The notes: generated from the sequence alone by a model not told the origin. 50,377 nt of DNA from Leptolyngbya cf. ectocarpi LEGE 11479 (GCF_015207065.1 NZ_JADEXP010000005.1:3-50379); one strand, 5' to 3'. Positions 1-9,046 are shown, counted from the first letter of the stretch. Numbers and translations are program-made.

Positions 1-124
1 CTTTTTCGCTAAGTTGAAGCAATACCGGGCGATTGCAACGCGGTACGATAAGACAGCTCGCAATTTCTTGAGTGCTGTTCATCTCGCTGCTGTTGTCATT
101 TGGCTTAATTGATGACACGCCCTA
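1..124 (+). mobile_element. Right end of an IS5-type insertion sequence
   Basis: The window opens inside an insertion sequence. The evidence is the C-terminal transposase reading frame at 2-112. The stop codon runs into TTGATGACACGCCCTAG (108-124), which looks like the terminal inverted repeat of such an element, ending in CTAG. The left end lies outside the window, so neither the repeat pair nor a target-site duplication can be checked. The exact right boundary is therefore an estimate. Confidence 0.6.
2..112 (+). CDS. IS5 family transposase, C-terminal fragment (truncated by window edge)
   Basis: Thirty-six codons are open from the window edge to TGA at 110-112. The peptide contains IATRYDKTARNFLSAVHLAA, the highly conserved tail of DDE transposases of the IS5 family. 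There the YxKTARNFL segment follows the catalytic glutamate. The catalytic residues themselves lie upstream of the window, so it cannot be judged whether the transposase is intact. Family assignment is by recognition of this tail. Confidence 0.75.
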   Translation, partial: FFAKLKQYRAIATRYDKTARNFLSAVHLAAVVIWLN

Positions 125-225
125 GCATAGTTAGGAAAATGACCGTTCAATTCTCTTATGGTCCGTACCTCTTCTAATTCATCTGGTTTGAATATGAAGC
201 ATTCCTGTTTTCTGATATCAGAAAC

Positions 226-342
226 GATCTAGTCGAACACGGCTCCATGAATGCCGCCAAGGAAAAAGGCTTACTTCGTAGTGAAGGAAAAGACTACACC
301 GTTCAAGAAGGTGACGTCATGCTCTTTAGGTTTAATGTCTAG
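226..342 (+). pseudogene. ychF: 3' remnant of ychF (redox-regulated ATPase/GTPase YchF)
   Basis: The frame ending at TAG 340-342 encodes DLVEHGSMNAAKEKGLLRSE followed by GKDYTVQEGDVMLFRFNV. This is the unmistakable C-terminus (TGS-domain end) of YchF, an Obg-related P-loop ATPase of about 363 residues. Only about 38 codons are recognisable. Homology stops near base 226, although the frame stays open upstream with unrelated residues. The G domain and coiled coil are absent. The fragment starts about 100 bp after the IS5-type element, so it looks like the leftover of a rearrangement rather than a simple insertion into a living gene. An intact copy may exist elsewhere in the genome. Confidence 0.7.
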
Positions 343-378
343 AGGTTTAATGCCTAGCCCAAACCCAATAAATATGGC

Positions 379-852
379 ATGAATACGGACAGTCCCATCC
401 CCTCTAGCCTGCACTTAAAGCGGCCTTGTCTGCTGGTGGCCGATTTAGAACGCTCACTCACCCTGTATCGTGACTGCTTGGGGTTTACCCTCGACTATGT
501 GGGGAAGGCCGATCCTGATTCATATCTTTATCCCGTATTTCGCCTCCCAGCAGCAGCCCAGCTAAGATTTGCCGCCCTCAGTACAGAACAAGAACCCCGC
601 GCCTTAGCCTTAACCGAAGTTCAGGGGAGTCCATTACCGGCGGCATCTGTCCCCCATCGGGGTGCTACCGTGATTCGAGTGCCCTGCCTGGCTGAGATCG
701 TACCGACGCTGCGGTCGTTAGGTTTGTCCCCGATTAAAGCCAGCTCATTTACCACCCCACCCAATCTAGTCTTTACAGAGCAAGCTGTTTGTGACTTCGA
801 TGGGCATTTGATTGTACTGTACGAGGTGCAAGGCTCGACTGATCAGGGCTAG
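379..852 (+). CDS. VOC-fold (glyoxalase/bleomycin-resistance superfamily) protein
   Basis: The protein has 157 residues. It contains the vicinal-oxygen-chelate pattern: an opening strand and helix with RPCLLVADLERSLTLYRDCL followed by GFTLDY (residues 15-40). A second half ends in CDFDGHLIVLYEV (about residues 138-150), where the glutamate of the last strand is a usual metal ligand in this fold. The length fits a single-chain two-module VOC protein. The substrate cannot be inferred, because the family includes glyoxalases, dioxygenases and antibiotic-binding proteins. It lies alone on the plus strand, 37 bp after the ychF remnant. ATG at 379 is the only good start and has no strong Shine-Dalgarno match. 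Confidence 0.75.
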   Translation: MNTDSPIPSSLHLKRPCLLVADLERSLTLYRDCLGFTLDYVGKADPDSYLYPVFRLPAAAQLRFAALSTEQEPRALALTEVQGSPLPAASVPHRGATVIRVPCLAEIVPTLRSLGLSPIKASSFTTPPNLVFTEQAVCDFDGHLIVLYEVQGSTDQG

Positions 853-974
853 CCCGCCGCAACATCAGAATATCTAGTTCAGCATTTGTAAATAAAGATC
901 TACCGACAAAGACTATCTATCCATGGCGGATCCTATTAGAATCTGTCCAACGCTTTATCACTTGATCGGACACT

Positions 975-1814
975 GTGGCTAAACGGTTTCTGAAATTTCC
1001 GTTCACAATTCCCTCCTGGGCCATCCTCTCGCTGATGATGAACGGGGTGCTGTTTATTGCGCTTCTTGTTATCTGGCAAGAGAAATCTGACGGTGGCGAA
1101 CCATCCGTACTGCCCCAGGCTAATGCAGCCTATGCCGACCATCCCACCCCCGCCGCTATCACTACAGCACCAGCAGGGGGTCGGCAGCGACTGACCTACC
1201 AGCAGTGGGTCACCCTGTTAGGCCAAGAAATAGAGACGATGGCCGCCAAAAATCCAGACCATCTGACTATTTTGCTGGGTGACTCCTTGAGTTTATGGTT
1301 TCCAGCAGAATTGCTGCCGGGCCGCCGGGTTTGGATGAACCAAGGTATTTCAGGAGAAAAGACCCATACGCTCTTGAATCGACTGCATCTGCTGGATGTG
1401 GCCGATGTGGACACGATCTTTTTGATGATCGGCATTAACGACCTGATCTGGGGCCAGAGTGATCAGCAAGTGCTGACTAACTATCGCGACATCATGGACT
1501 ACTTGAGCACTCATCACCCTGACACTCAAGTGGTTGTCCAGTCGATTTTGCCCCATGGAGCCGAAGCTGCCACCTGGGAAAGTCGCGCGCTGCTGCTGGA
1601 GCTGCCCAATGAGCGGATCAGAGCCATGAATAAATCATTACAGAAGATTGCTGAGGGATATGATGCCCACTATCTAGAGCTGTATCCGATTTTTTCCAAC
1701 GGCGACGGCAACTTGAGACCGGACTTAACTACCGATGGTCTGCATCTCAACCGGGAGGGCTATCTGGTGTGGCGAGCTGCGATCGCACTTTACAGTCAGC
1801 TAGAGCTGCCGTAA
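975..1814 (+). CDS. SGNH/GDSL-family hydrolase with N-terminal membrane anchor
   Basis: The protein has 279 residues and starts with GTG. It carries a hydrophobic segment at residues 15-35 (AILSLMMNGVLFIALLVIW), which predicts a signal anchor with the enzyme outside the cytoplasmic membrane. The SGNH blocks are all visible. Block I is LLGDSLSLWF with nucleophile Ser104. Block II is NQGISG with Gly124. Block III is GINDL with Asn155. Block V is DGLHLN with Asp254 and His257. The family contains esterases, lipases and acyl hydrolases acting on lipids or glycans, and the substrate is unknown. It precedes ispH by about 60 bp on the same strand and may be cotranscribed. A second SGNH hydrolase lies at 12071-12769. 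Confidence 0.85.
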   Translation: MAKRFLKFPFTIPSWAILSLMMNGVLFIALLVIWQEKSDGGEPSVLPQANAAYADHPTPAAITTAPAGGRQRLTYQQWVTLLGQEIETMAAKNPDHLTILLGDSLSLWFPAELLPGRRVWMNQGISGEKTHTLLNRLHLLDVADVDTIFLMIGINDLIWGQSDQQVLTNYRDIMDYLSTHHPDTQVVVQSILPHGAEAATWESRALLLELPNERIRAMNKSLQKIAEGYDAHYLELYPIFSNGDGNLRPDLTTDGLHLNREGYLVWRAAIALYSQLELP

Positions 1815-1876
1815 AGAAAGGATAGGGATTCGGTACACTAAGTGTGTCTTCTGCCTTTTGCCCCTTGATAAAACCA

Positions 1877-3097
1877 ATGGATACCAAAGCATTTCGCCGT
1901 AGTCTCAACAAGTCTGATAACTACTACCGCAATCAGGGCTTTGGCGAAAAAGAGCAAATCGCAGCCCAGATGAGTGATGAATATCAAAGCGACTTGATTC
2001 AAACCATCCGCGACCGGGGATACTCCTATACCCAAGGGAATGTCACCATCAAACTGGCCAAAGACTTCGGGTTTTGCTGGGGGGTGGAGCGAGCCATTGC
2101 CATGGCCTATGAAGCTCGACAGCATTTTCCCAATCAGCGCATTTGGATTACCAACGAAATCATCCATAACCCTGGGGTGAATCAGCGGCTGCAGGAAATG
2201 AATGTGCAGTTTATTCAGGTCATTGACGGCGAGAAGAATTTTTCAGTCGTCGAACAGGGGGATGTGGTAATTTTGCCCGCCTTCGGAGCTAGCGTTGACG
2301 AGATGAAACTCCTCAACGATCAAGGCTCCACCATTGTGGACACCACCTGTCCTTGGGTCTCGAAGGTATGGACAACCGTAGAAAAGCATAAGAAGAAAGC
2401 CTTTACCTCAATCATTCACGGTAAATACAAACACGAAGAAACCGTCGCCACTCGGTCCTTTGCCAGTACCTATCTCGTGGTCCTCAATTTGGACGAGGCT
2501 CAGTACGTCGCTGATTACATCCTTAACGGTGGAGACCGTAACGAGTTTCTAAGAAAGTTTGCTAACGCCTATTCCCAGGGATTTGACCCCGATCAAGATT
2601 TAGACGCGGTGGGCATTGCCAATCAAACCACCATGCTCAAGGGGGAAACGGAACAAATTGGCAAACTGCTAGAGCGTACCATGCTCAAAAAGTATGGCCC
2701 CCAAGCCCTCAATGACCATTTTTCCAGCTTTAATACCATCTGCGATGCCACCCAGGAACGGCAAGATGCCATGTTTGAGCTGGTTGATATGAATATGGAT
2801 TTGATGGTGGTCATCGGCGGCTTTAACTCCTCCAACACAACACACCTGCAAGAAATTGCCATTGAGCGAGGCATCCCGTCCTACCACATCGATGGTCCCC
2901 AACGGTTACTCCCCGGTAATCGGATTGAGCACCAGCCCCTACACCAAACTGTCACCATCTCCGAAAATTGGCTACCCGCAGGCAAAATCGTCATTGGCAT
3001 TACCTCAGGAGCCTCTACACCTGATAAATCAGTAGCCCAAGTCATCCATAAAATCTTTCAACTCCAGGTAGAACTGCCAACACCTGCCACCGTGTAG
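1877..3097 (+). CDS. ispH: 4-hydroxy-3-methylbut-2-enyl diphosphate reductase (IspH/LytB)
   Basis: This enzyme catalyses the last step of the MEP isoprenoid pathway. It reduces HMBPP to IPP and DMAPP with a [4Fe-4S] cluster, supplying carotenoids, phytol and quinones. The protein has 406 residues, the longer plant/cyanobacterial type. The three cluster cysteines are at about residues 67 ([10 protein letters not shown]), 158 ([10 protein letters not shown]) and 289 ([10 protein letters not shown]). The substrate-binding SSNTTHL motif follows. The open frame extends 11 codons upstream to GTG 1844. I chose ATG 1877 because cyanobacterial IspH proteins begin MDTKAF, as here. It lies about 60 bp downstream of the SGNH hydrolase. 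Confidence 0.95.
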   Translation: MDTKAFRRSLNKSDNYYRNQGFGEKEQIAAQMSDEYQSDLIQTIRDRGYSYTQGNVTIKLAKDFGFCWGVERAIAMAYEARQHFPNQRIWITNEIIHNPGVNQRLQEMNVQFIQVIDGEKNFSVVEQGDVVILPAFGASVDEMKLLNDQGSTIVDTTCPWVSKVWTTVEKHKKKAFTSIIHGKYKHEETVATRSFASTYLVVLNLDEAQYVADYILNGGDRNEFLRKFANAYSQGFDPDQDLDAVGIANQTTMLKGETEQIGKLLERTMLKKYGPQALNDHFSSFNTICDATQERQDAMFELVDMNMDLMVVIGGFNSSNTTHLQEIAIERGIPSYHIDGPQRLLPGNRIEHQPLHQTVTISENWLPAGKIVIGITSGASTPDKSVAQVIHKIFQLQVELPTPATV

Positions 3098-3562
3098 GCC
3101 TCCGCTCCAGGGGACGATCGCCGGATGAATAAGTCGATGCTGCCAAGCAATAGGGTCTTTATAGCCACAACAGCAGCTAGAGAGGACGCATCAAGCAGAT
3201 GATCACCGCTTACAGCTCAAAACCGTCACTAAACGCCCTCAAGCGTCCTAAGTGGCGGCGGACAGGGGTTTTTCCCTAAAATAGGGGAAGGGGTACGTGA
3301 CGTTATCCACGTCTGCGCCCTTCAGGGTCAGCTGCTCGTTGACTACCCATCCCGTTTAATCTCACTAGATTAAAACAGTTAGATTAAATCCTTGTTCTCA
3401 GTCTATGGAGGCCATCCGTCTTTTTAGGCATAGGCAATACACGCTGTAATGCTTGAGGTGTAGCTTCCGTAGGGCCACGGGTGCATTACATTCAAAAATC
3501 GTTGATTCTTTTAGGTAGACTTAGCTGACACTCTTAAGTTCCTGATTGAGTTCCTGGTGATT
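3098..3562. other. Intergenic region, no gene seen
   Basis: About 465 bp lie between ispH and the next gene. I see no convincing open frame, RNA gene or terminator. Two short direct repeats are visible: TTAGATTAAA around 3366-3388 and GAGTTCCTG just before the next start. Neither is long enough to interpret. The promoter of the downstream gene must lie here. Confidence 0.5.
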
Positions 3563-4930
3563 ATGACTCGCACAGATATCCAGAATGCCCAGCACATCCT
3601 ATATGACTTCTTTTTGTACAGTGTTCAGACAGAACCTGTGGAAGCTGTGTTGGGTACATTTCGCCGCTTATTTGTAGAGTACACCGAATCATCCACTGAA
3701 TCCGAACTCCCGGTGGCGCTATATTCTATTGTGATCGCCAACAGTGAGCAGCAGTTTCTCTTCACCCTCAAACGTGTCTGCTATATCTTGATCAATAACT
3801 GGGGTATTCAGCGGCGACCAGACGCCATCAAAAGTTTAATCGCCATGTTTGACGACCGCATTCTAATGCGGCCAGGGGTTTCACTCATCCTCAAACGCCT
3901 GCGCGGTTGGATGCAGGACTTTGTTCACAGTCAGGATTTTCAAGATCTCAAGCTGTTTGCCGCCCGCTATGAACAGGATGAGCATTGGAGCAGTCGCTAC
4001 ACCTCTTATCTTTTAGCCCCTCAATATCTCAATTTAGATAACCCCCTGGAGCAGCGCGAAGCAGCTCGTAATCTATCGTCACAGCTCAAATCAAAGTTTC
4101 GGTTTGATCTGGCGATGTATACCGCCAAATCCCAGCTCGAATCGTGCGTCGCTACCGTGGACAACCCGACGGTGCTAGGGGAAGCTGCCATTAATTTGGT
4201 GAAGATGCTCCTGATCCAACCAGGGCAGTTTAGCTATGAGAACCTGGCCAATCTTTTGCACAAACAATGCCAGCAGCTTAACTATTGGGACTTTAAACGG
4301 GCGCTATTGCACTATCTGGTCTACGCCTTACCGACTAAACCCATAACCTTTTCCCTCAAGGCAAAACTACCTGACTCTGTCCTGCCCCTATACAGACATA
4401 ACAATTCAGAACCGATCACAGAAGCCTTGATTTTGCGCACCTGCAAACGTGTGGTGGATGTCCTAACATCTGAAGATGGAGAAAAGCCTTCAACTGTTTT
4501 TAGTATGTTTCTGGCCCAGGGTAACCCTCTGATACTGGTGGTTTTACTACTGAAGGTCGCCTTATTTTGTCCCCATGTGCAATCCCATTTAGAGCTGCGT
4601 ATTGCCAGCCTTATTCGTTACTATGAGGCCTACTCAGAGGAGGATTGCCGCTGGGTGATCAACTTTTTTGAGGTGTTCCGCATTACCTTTGCGGTCTATG
4701 CCAGCGGCACCCTTTACAATCTTGTACCGGTTGCCCCAGGTGATTCGCCCGCATCCTCCCTCAGTGCCTATCGGATTTTCTCTCAGCTACGTGACCAACA
4801 TTTTGAGCAGAACCAGGCCACCACACCACCAGAGAATCACCTGGCTCAGGATCTGCCCATACCGATGCCCCAGCTAGCTCCAGAGATGATGATGATTTCA
4901 CCTCATATGCCAGACGCGATCGCAAGCTAG
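3563..4930 (+). CDS. Unrecognised, probably all-helical protein
   Basis: The protein has 455 residues from ATG 3563. A GTG at 3557 would add two residues, and neither start has a strong Shine-Dalgarno match. I do not recognise a domain. The sequence is rich in leucine, has no signal peptide, and looks helical throughout. One hydrophobic stretch near residue 320 (NPLILVVLLLKVALF) could be a buried helix or a membrane segment. The last 60 residues are proline-rich and end in a run of methionines. Codon use looks like its neighbours. The stop codon overlaps that of the convergent ABC permease through the palindrome CTAG at 4927-4930. It may be a lineage-specific cyanobacterial protein. No function is proposed. 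Confidence 0.7.
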   Translation: MTRTDIQNAQHILYDFFLYSVQTEPVEAVLGTFRRLFVEYTESSTESELPVALYSIVIANSEQQFLFTLKRVCYILINNWGIQRRPDAIKSLIAMFDDRILMRPGVSLILKRLRGWMQDFVHSQDFQDLKLFAARYEQDEHWSSRYTSYLLAPQYLNLDNPLEQREAARNLSSQLKSKFRFDLAMYTAKSQLESCVATVDNPTVLGEAAINLVKMLLIQPGQFSYENLANLLHKQCQQLNYWDFKRALLHYLVYALPTKPITFSLKAKLPDSVLPLYRHNNSEPITEALILRTCKRVVDVLTSEDGEKPSTVFSMFLAQGNPLILVVLLLKVALFCPHVQSHLELRIASLIRYYEAYSEEDCRWVINFFEVFRITFAVYASGTLYNLVPVAPGDSPASSLSAYRIFSQLRDQHFEQNQATTPPENHLAQDLPIPMPQLAPEMMMISPHMPDAIAS

Positions 4931-5730
4931 TCTTGCTGTCGTGCAAACTGACGGGCACCGTTAATCGACAGGGCCAGTGCAACTAGCAGCAGCACCGGGA
5001 TCGAATACCAGGGAAACTGCGATAGGGGCTGGTAAGCCGCCGCCCGCAAACCAACCGTTGTATAGGTGAGCGGCAATAGATAAACAATCCCCTTAAGCAA
5101 TGGGGGCAGAGTAGCCGGATCAAAAAACGTCGCTCCCAAAAACGACATCGGCACAATCAAAAAGTTATTAAATAGCCCCACACTTTCTAGGGACTGAACA
5201 TTTAACCCAACAATTACACCCAGCCCTGCAAAAACAGCGCAGTTCAGCACCAGCAGCAGCAAAAACAGAGGATTGAGGAAACTCCACGGATCGCGGGTAA
5301 ACAGCACCGCCACAAAGATCACCGACCCAGCCGTCAACAGCCCCCGTACAATCCCCGCCAGCATCTTACCTAAATGCATCGACAGCGGATGAATCGGAAA
5401 CAGCAGCATTTCCTCAAAGTTTTTTGTAAACAGGCGCTCGCCACAAATAGAAAACGTGGTGCCCCCAAAGCTAATCACCATTGAGGACAGCGCTACCATC
5501 CCCGGCAAAATAAACTCTAAATAGCTGTCTCCCACAGGCGGCGGCGCTACTTGATCTAAGGAACTACCCAGACCCAACCCAAACGCCAAAATATAGATCA
5601 AGGGCGAAACCAAGCCCGATGCCGCCACTTGGGGAATACGCACACGCAAATCTAACCAGTCCCCCCAAAAGATAGTCAAACTATCGGCGAATAACGTTTG
5701 TAATGTGCGCGCTCTTAAAATTTTCACCAT
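4927..5730 (-). CDS. ABC-2 type transporter permease
   Basis: The protein has 267 residues with six predicted membrane segments. The pattern includes SGLVSPLIYILAFGLGLGSS near the N-terminus and FILPGMVALSSMVISFGG in the middle, typical of ABC-2 permeases that export drugs, lipids or glycans (NodJ/DrrB-like). The start is ATG 5730. No ATP-binding subunit is adjacent on either side, so the partner ATPase must be encoded elsewhere. The substrate cannot be deduced. The gene converges on the unrecognised 3563-4930 gene with a 4-bp overlap of the two stop codons. Its 5' side shares about 290 bp with the divergently transcribed psaD. Confidence 0.85.
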   Translation of the reverse strand: MVKILRARTLQTLFADSLTIFWGDWLDLRVRIPQVAASGLVSPLIYILAFGLGLGSSLDQVAPPPVGDSYLEFILPGMVALSSMVISFGGTTFSICGERLFTKNFEEMLLFPIHPLSMHLGKMLAGIVRGLLTAGSVIFVAVLFTRDPWSFLNPLFLLLLVLNCAVFAGLGVIVGLNVQSLESVGLFNNFLIVPMSFLGATFFDPATLPPLLKGIVYLLPLTYTTVGLRAAAYQPLSQFPWYSIPVLLLVALALSINGARQFARQQD

Positions 5731-5935
5731 GGAACCGTCACCGTGGGGAGGTGAATTATTAAATCTATCTTTATTATCAACGGCAATGACCCAGTTTGCC
5801 CCACCTTATTTGCAGACAAGTAGCATACTAAAAATTTCGCCTGGCTGGCGTGGGCTGAATTATCCGTCCTCCGCCCAACTTGACAAAGTGCCACAGCACT
5901 GTAACGAAAAGGTGCATCCGAACTCTGAAGAACTG

Positions 5936-5960
5936 TTACACTTCCTCACAAACAGTGTAA
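5936..5960 (+). promoter_or_regulatory. HLR1-like inverted repeat upstream of psaD
   Basis: TTACACT at 5936-5942 and AGTGTAA at 5954-5960 form a perfect 7-bp inverted repeat with an 11-bp gap, 58 bp before the psaD start. Each arm resembles the HLR1 half-site (G/T)TTACA(A/T)TT bound by the response regulator RpaB at photosystem I genes. Classical HLR1 is a direct repeat, whereas this is inverted. Assignment to RpaB is inference from the motif and the gene it precedes. Confidence 0.4.
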
Positions 5961-6017
5961 ATGGCGTCATGCACGGTGATAAATTGAGGAGCGATAAGGT
6001 TGAGAGATAATATTTTC

Positions 6018-6482
6018 ATGTCTGAAGAAATTACCAAGACCGAAGGTACTGCGGCCCCCGAAGGCCCTAGTGGGAAAACTCCTATATTTGGTGGCAGCAC
6101 AGGTGGTCTCCTCTCTGCTGCTGAACGCGAAGAAAAGTACGTTATCACTTGGAGCAGCAAGAAGGAACAGCCCTTTGAGATGCCCACAGGTGGTGCCGCC
6201 ATCATGAATGAAGGCGACAACATGCTCTATCTTGCTCGTAAAGAGCAATGCTTGGCCCTCAGCCGTCAGCTTAAAACCAAGTTTAAGCCCAGAATTACTG
6301 ATTATAAGATTTATCGCGTTCTGCCTAGCGGTGAAACCACTTATCTACATCCTGCCGATGGCGTCGTTCCTGAGAAGGTGAACGAAGGCCGTGAGTATAA
6401 CGGTAAGAAGGATCGTCGCATTGGTGAAAATCCTGACCCCGCGACCATTAAGTTTAGTGGTAAGCAACCCTGTGAAGTGTAA
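6018..6482 (+). CDS. psaD: Photosystem I reaction center subunit II (PsaD)
   Basis: PsaD is the stromal (cytoplasmic-side) subunit that docks ferredoxin and stabilises PsaC in photosystem I. The protein has 154 residues, slightly longer than the usual 139-145, owing to an N-terminal extension rich in T, E and G. The core is diagnostic: [40 protein letters not shown] and [18 protein letters not shown]. The frame is open six codons further upstream to TTG 6000. ATG 6018 (MSEEI) is chosen because it is the only ATG before the conserved region. It is followed by a clear terminator and then trpE, a psaD-trpE order also known in other cyanobacteria. Strong, light-regulated transcription is expected, and an HLR1-like element lies just upstream. 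Confidence 0.97.
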   Translation: MSEEITKTEGTAAPEGPSGKTPIFGGSTGGLLSAAEREEKYVITWSSKKEQPFEMPTGGAAIMNEGDNMLYLARKEQCLALSRQLKTKFKPRITDYKIYRVLPSGETTYLHPADGVVPEKVNEGREYNGKKDRRIGENPDPATIKFSGKQPCEV

Positions 6483-6541
6483 GGATTTTAGCTGCTGTAC
6501 CCAGCGTACACTGGCTTAAGCCAAACCATTATGGTTTCGAG

Positions 6542-6569
6542 GAGGCAGTCTATGGGCTGCCTCTTTTTT
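6542..6569 (+). terminator. Rho-independent terminator of psaD
   Basis: GAGGCAG (6542-6548) pairs perfectly with CTGCCTC (6557-6563) across an 8-nt loop and is followed by six T (6564-6569). It lies 60 bp after the psaD stop and insulates trpE from psaD transcription. Confidence 0.9.
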
Positions 6570-6642
6570 ATGGGATAGTTTTCTGTATAGCAATTTCTGG
6601 GTCTAACCTGGATGTAGTTTGTGCCCACTGCCCCAAGGCTTC

Positions 6643-8187
6643 ATGATTTTTCCAGATCTCGCTACATTTAAGCAGCTTGCCAAGCAGGGAAACTTTGTCC
6701 CGGTGTATCAGGAGTGGGTTGCCGATCTCGATACGCCTGTATCTGCCTGGTGCAAAGTATGCGCGGGCCAGCCCTACAGCTTTTTACTGGAATCGGTGGA
6801 AGGGGGTGAAAATATTGGTCGCTATAGCCTACTAGGATGCGATCCGCTTTGGACCCTAGAAACGAGAGGCGAGCGTACGGTCCAGCGATTTCGAGACGGT
6901 GCTGAGCAGGTATTTAAAGGCAACCCGTTTGATGTGTTGGCGGACTGTTTAGCGCCCTACCAGCCCGTCAAACTGCCTGAGTTACCCCCTGGCATTGGGG
7001 GGCTATTTGGGTTTTGGGGCTATGAACTGATTAAGTGGATTGAGCCGACGGTGACTATCCATCCGGCCAGGGCAGATGAGCTGCCGGATGGGCTGTGGAT
7101 GCAGGTGGACAGTTTATTGATTTTTGACCAGGTCAAACGCAAGATCTGGGCCGTTAGCTATGCGGATCTGAGATCGCCTGAGGCGGATCTTGCTCAGGCT
7201 TATCAAGAGAGCTGCGATCGCATCGCCAACCTGGTCAACAAACTCAACCTCCCCCTCTCCAATCAGGACAGTCGCCTAGCCTGGACGCCACCGGCCAGTA
7301 ATCGTGACAGTAACCCAGCGACTGAGCTGGCCTATACCAGTAACCGTAGCAAAGACGAATTTTGTCACAGTGTCGAAACCGCAAAAGCTCACATCAAAGC
7401 TGGGGATATTTTTCAGGTAGTCGTCTCCCAACGTCTCACCACAGACTACATCGGTAATCCCTTCGACCTTTATCGGTCTTTGCGACTGGTCAATCCCTCG
7501 CCATATATGGCCTATTTCAACTTTCAAGACTGGCAAATCATTGGCTCTAGTCCCGAGGTCATGGTCAAAGCCACTCGCGAAGAGGATGACCATACCCTCA
7601 CAGCCGTTCTACGTCCCATTGCCGGCACCCGCCCCCGAGGCAAAACTACAGCCGAAGATGACGCCTATGCCGCAGACCTAATGGCGGACCCTAAAGAAAT
7701 TGCCGAGCATGTCATGCTCGTGGATCTGGGCCGCAACGACCTAGGCCGTGTCTGCACCAGCGGCACCGTCAGCGTGGACGAGCTGATGATTATTGAGCGC
7801 TATTCCCACGTCATGCACATCGTCAGTAACGTCATCGGGGAGCTGGCACCTGGCAAAACCGCTTGGGACCTGCTCAAAGCCTGTTTCCCAGCAGGCACCG
7901 TCAGTGGCGCTCCCAAAATCCGCGCCATGCAGATTATCCATGACCTCGAACCCTGCCGTCGTGGCCCCTATTCCGGTGTCTATGGCTACTACGACTTTGA
8001 GGGCCAGCTGAACAGCGCCATTACCATTCGCACCATGGTGGTCGAAAACAAAAAAGATGGCTCCCACCGGATCAGTGTCCAGGCAGGAGCCGGTCTAGTC
8101 GCTGATTCAGTTCCTGAAAACGAGTATCAGGAAACCCTAAATAAGGCGCGAGCCATGCTAGAAGCCGTCAGATGCTTAAAGCCCTAA
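6643..8187 (+). CDS. trpE: Anthranilate synthase component I (TrpE)
   Basis: TrpE converts chorismate and ammonia or glutamine-derived nitrogen to anthranilate, the first committed step of tryptophan synthesis. It works with a TrpG amidotransferase that is not in this window. The protein has 514 residues. The N-terminal domain carries the tryptophan-feedback element LLES (in SFLLESVEGGENIGRYSLLG, about residues 50-70). The chorismate-binding domain spans roughly residues 245-505, with GDIFQVVVSQR, RPIAGTRPRG, DLGRNDLGRV and FPAGTVSGAPK. The conserved feedback element predicts inhibition by tryptophan. The frame opens at GTG 6619. ATG 6643 (MIFPDLATF) fits the family N-terminus better. Confidence 0.96.
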   Translation: MIFPDLATFKQLAKQGNFVPVYQEWVADLDTPVSAWCKVCAGQPYSFLLESVEGGENIGRYSLLGCDPLWTLETRGERTVQRFRDGAEQVFKGNPFDVLADCLAPYQPVKLPELPPGIGGLFGFWGYELIKWIEPTVTIHPARADELPDGLWMQVDSLLIFDQVKRKIWAVSYADLRSPEADLAQAYQESCDRIANLVNKLNLPLSNQDSRLAWTPPASNRDSNPATELAYTSNRSKDEFCHSVETAKAHIKAGDIFQVVVSQRLTTDYIGNPFDLYRSLRLVNPSPYMAYFNFQDWQIIGSSPEVMVKATREEDDHTLTAVLRPIAGTRPRGKTTAEDDAYAADLMADPKEIAEHVMLVDLGRNDLGRVCTSGTVSVDELMIIERYSHVMHIVSNVIGELAPGKTAWDLLKACFPAGTVSGAPKIRAMQIIHDLEPCRRGPYSGVYGYYDFEGQLNSAITIRTMVVENKKDGSHRISVQAGAGLVADSVPENEYQETLNKARAMLEAVRCLKP

Positions 8188-8235
8188 CGCGCTTTATTCA
8201 AAAGTATTGCTTCAACCATTTCTTCAACGCAGCAT

Positions 8236-8913
8236 CTACGCACCGAGTGGATTCACATCCTCGGCACCAGAAACTTGCTGCCCCTTGAGTACTTTGTAAA
8301 CCATTAAGAGGGCCAACAATAGCACAGGGGTAATAGCGACTCCTACCAACCCTGTTACCAGGGCTCCAAACGCAGCATTCATAAAAATTACGCTGAGGAT
8401 GATCACAGGTATCAGCAGTACGAGGGTAATTGCAAAGACTGGCCAAAAAATCTGCCACCAGCGGCCTTTAGTCAATGCCCAGCTTGCCGCAAGGGCCTCA
8501 GTGGGCGATTTATGCTCCAGCATGACCTCATACTGTGTAGCAAACAACCTGACAGCCAGATAAATTCCAGGCACCAACAGGAGCACCATACTGGGAATTA
8601 AAATAACCATCAATAGCAACGAAGTCAGAATCAGCTGCCCTGCCCGCTGCCACGCCATGGACAACGCTGTACTCAGATCTGCTTTTTCTCCAGTCAAAAC
8701 GCGATTGGCCAATACTATACTGGCTCCACCTAAAATAGGCGCGACCAAAATAGCAAACGCAACGTTAAAGACCGCGCTAAGCGCTTCGCCAGGAATCAGC
8801 ACCGGCAGAATATTCGCTGGCAGCGCTAGGATTGCAACCGGCACAAACACCGGTCCCACTTGGCTAAAGGCATCACGTAAAATTTCCCCTGGGTTCAAAG
8901 ACGTTTGTGTCAT
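8236..8913 (-). CDS. Multi-pass membrane protein (YciC/GlpQ-membrane-domain-like)
   Basis: The protein has 225 residues with about five or six predicted membrane helices. It begins with a soluble LNPGEILRDAFSQVG segment. The pattern of paired long hydrophobic helices around EALAASWALTKGRWWQIF resembles the YciC-like or glycerophosphodiester-phosphodiesterase membrane-domain families. These are poorly understood, and a role in envelope homeostasis is only a guess. It is convergent with trpE (48 bp between stops) and lies downstream of manC on the same strand, separated by a hairpin that probably terminates manC. Confidence 0.7.
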   Translation of the reverse strand: MTQTSLNPGEILRDAFSQVGPVFVPVAILALPANILPVLIPGEALSAVFNVAFAILVAPILGGASIVLANRVLTGEKADLSTALSMAWQRAGQLILTSLLLMVILIPSMVLLLVPGIYLAVRLFATQYEVMLEHKSPTEALAASWALTKGRWWQIFWPVFAITLVLLIPVIILSVIFMNAAFGALVTGLVGVAITPVLLLALLMVYKVLKGQQVSGAEDVNPLGA

Positions 8914-8992
8914 AAGTGTGTCTCAACAATATTTTCGATTGTTCACACCTCCAAGGGTACCGTTCTGACTAGAAAGCCCTAATCCCAGCGTT

Positions 8993-9046
8993 TAAAAACG
9001 CAACATAGCCCCCAGCTGACCTGAATGTCACGTTTAGGGGCTATGT
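8993..9046 (-). terminator. Probable terminator of manC
   Basis: ACATAGCCCC (9003-9012) and GGGGCTATGT (9037-9046) form a perfect 10-bp stem with a 24-nt loop. On the minus strand the hairpin is followed closely by TGCGTTTTT (complement of 8993-9001). The loop is long for an intrinsic terminator, so a regulatory palindrome for the next gene is an alternative. Confidence 0.5.
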
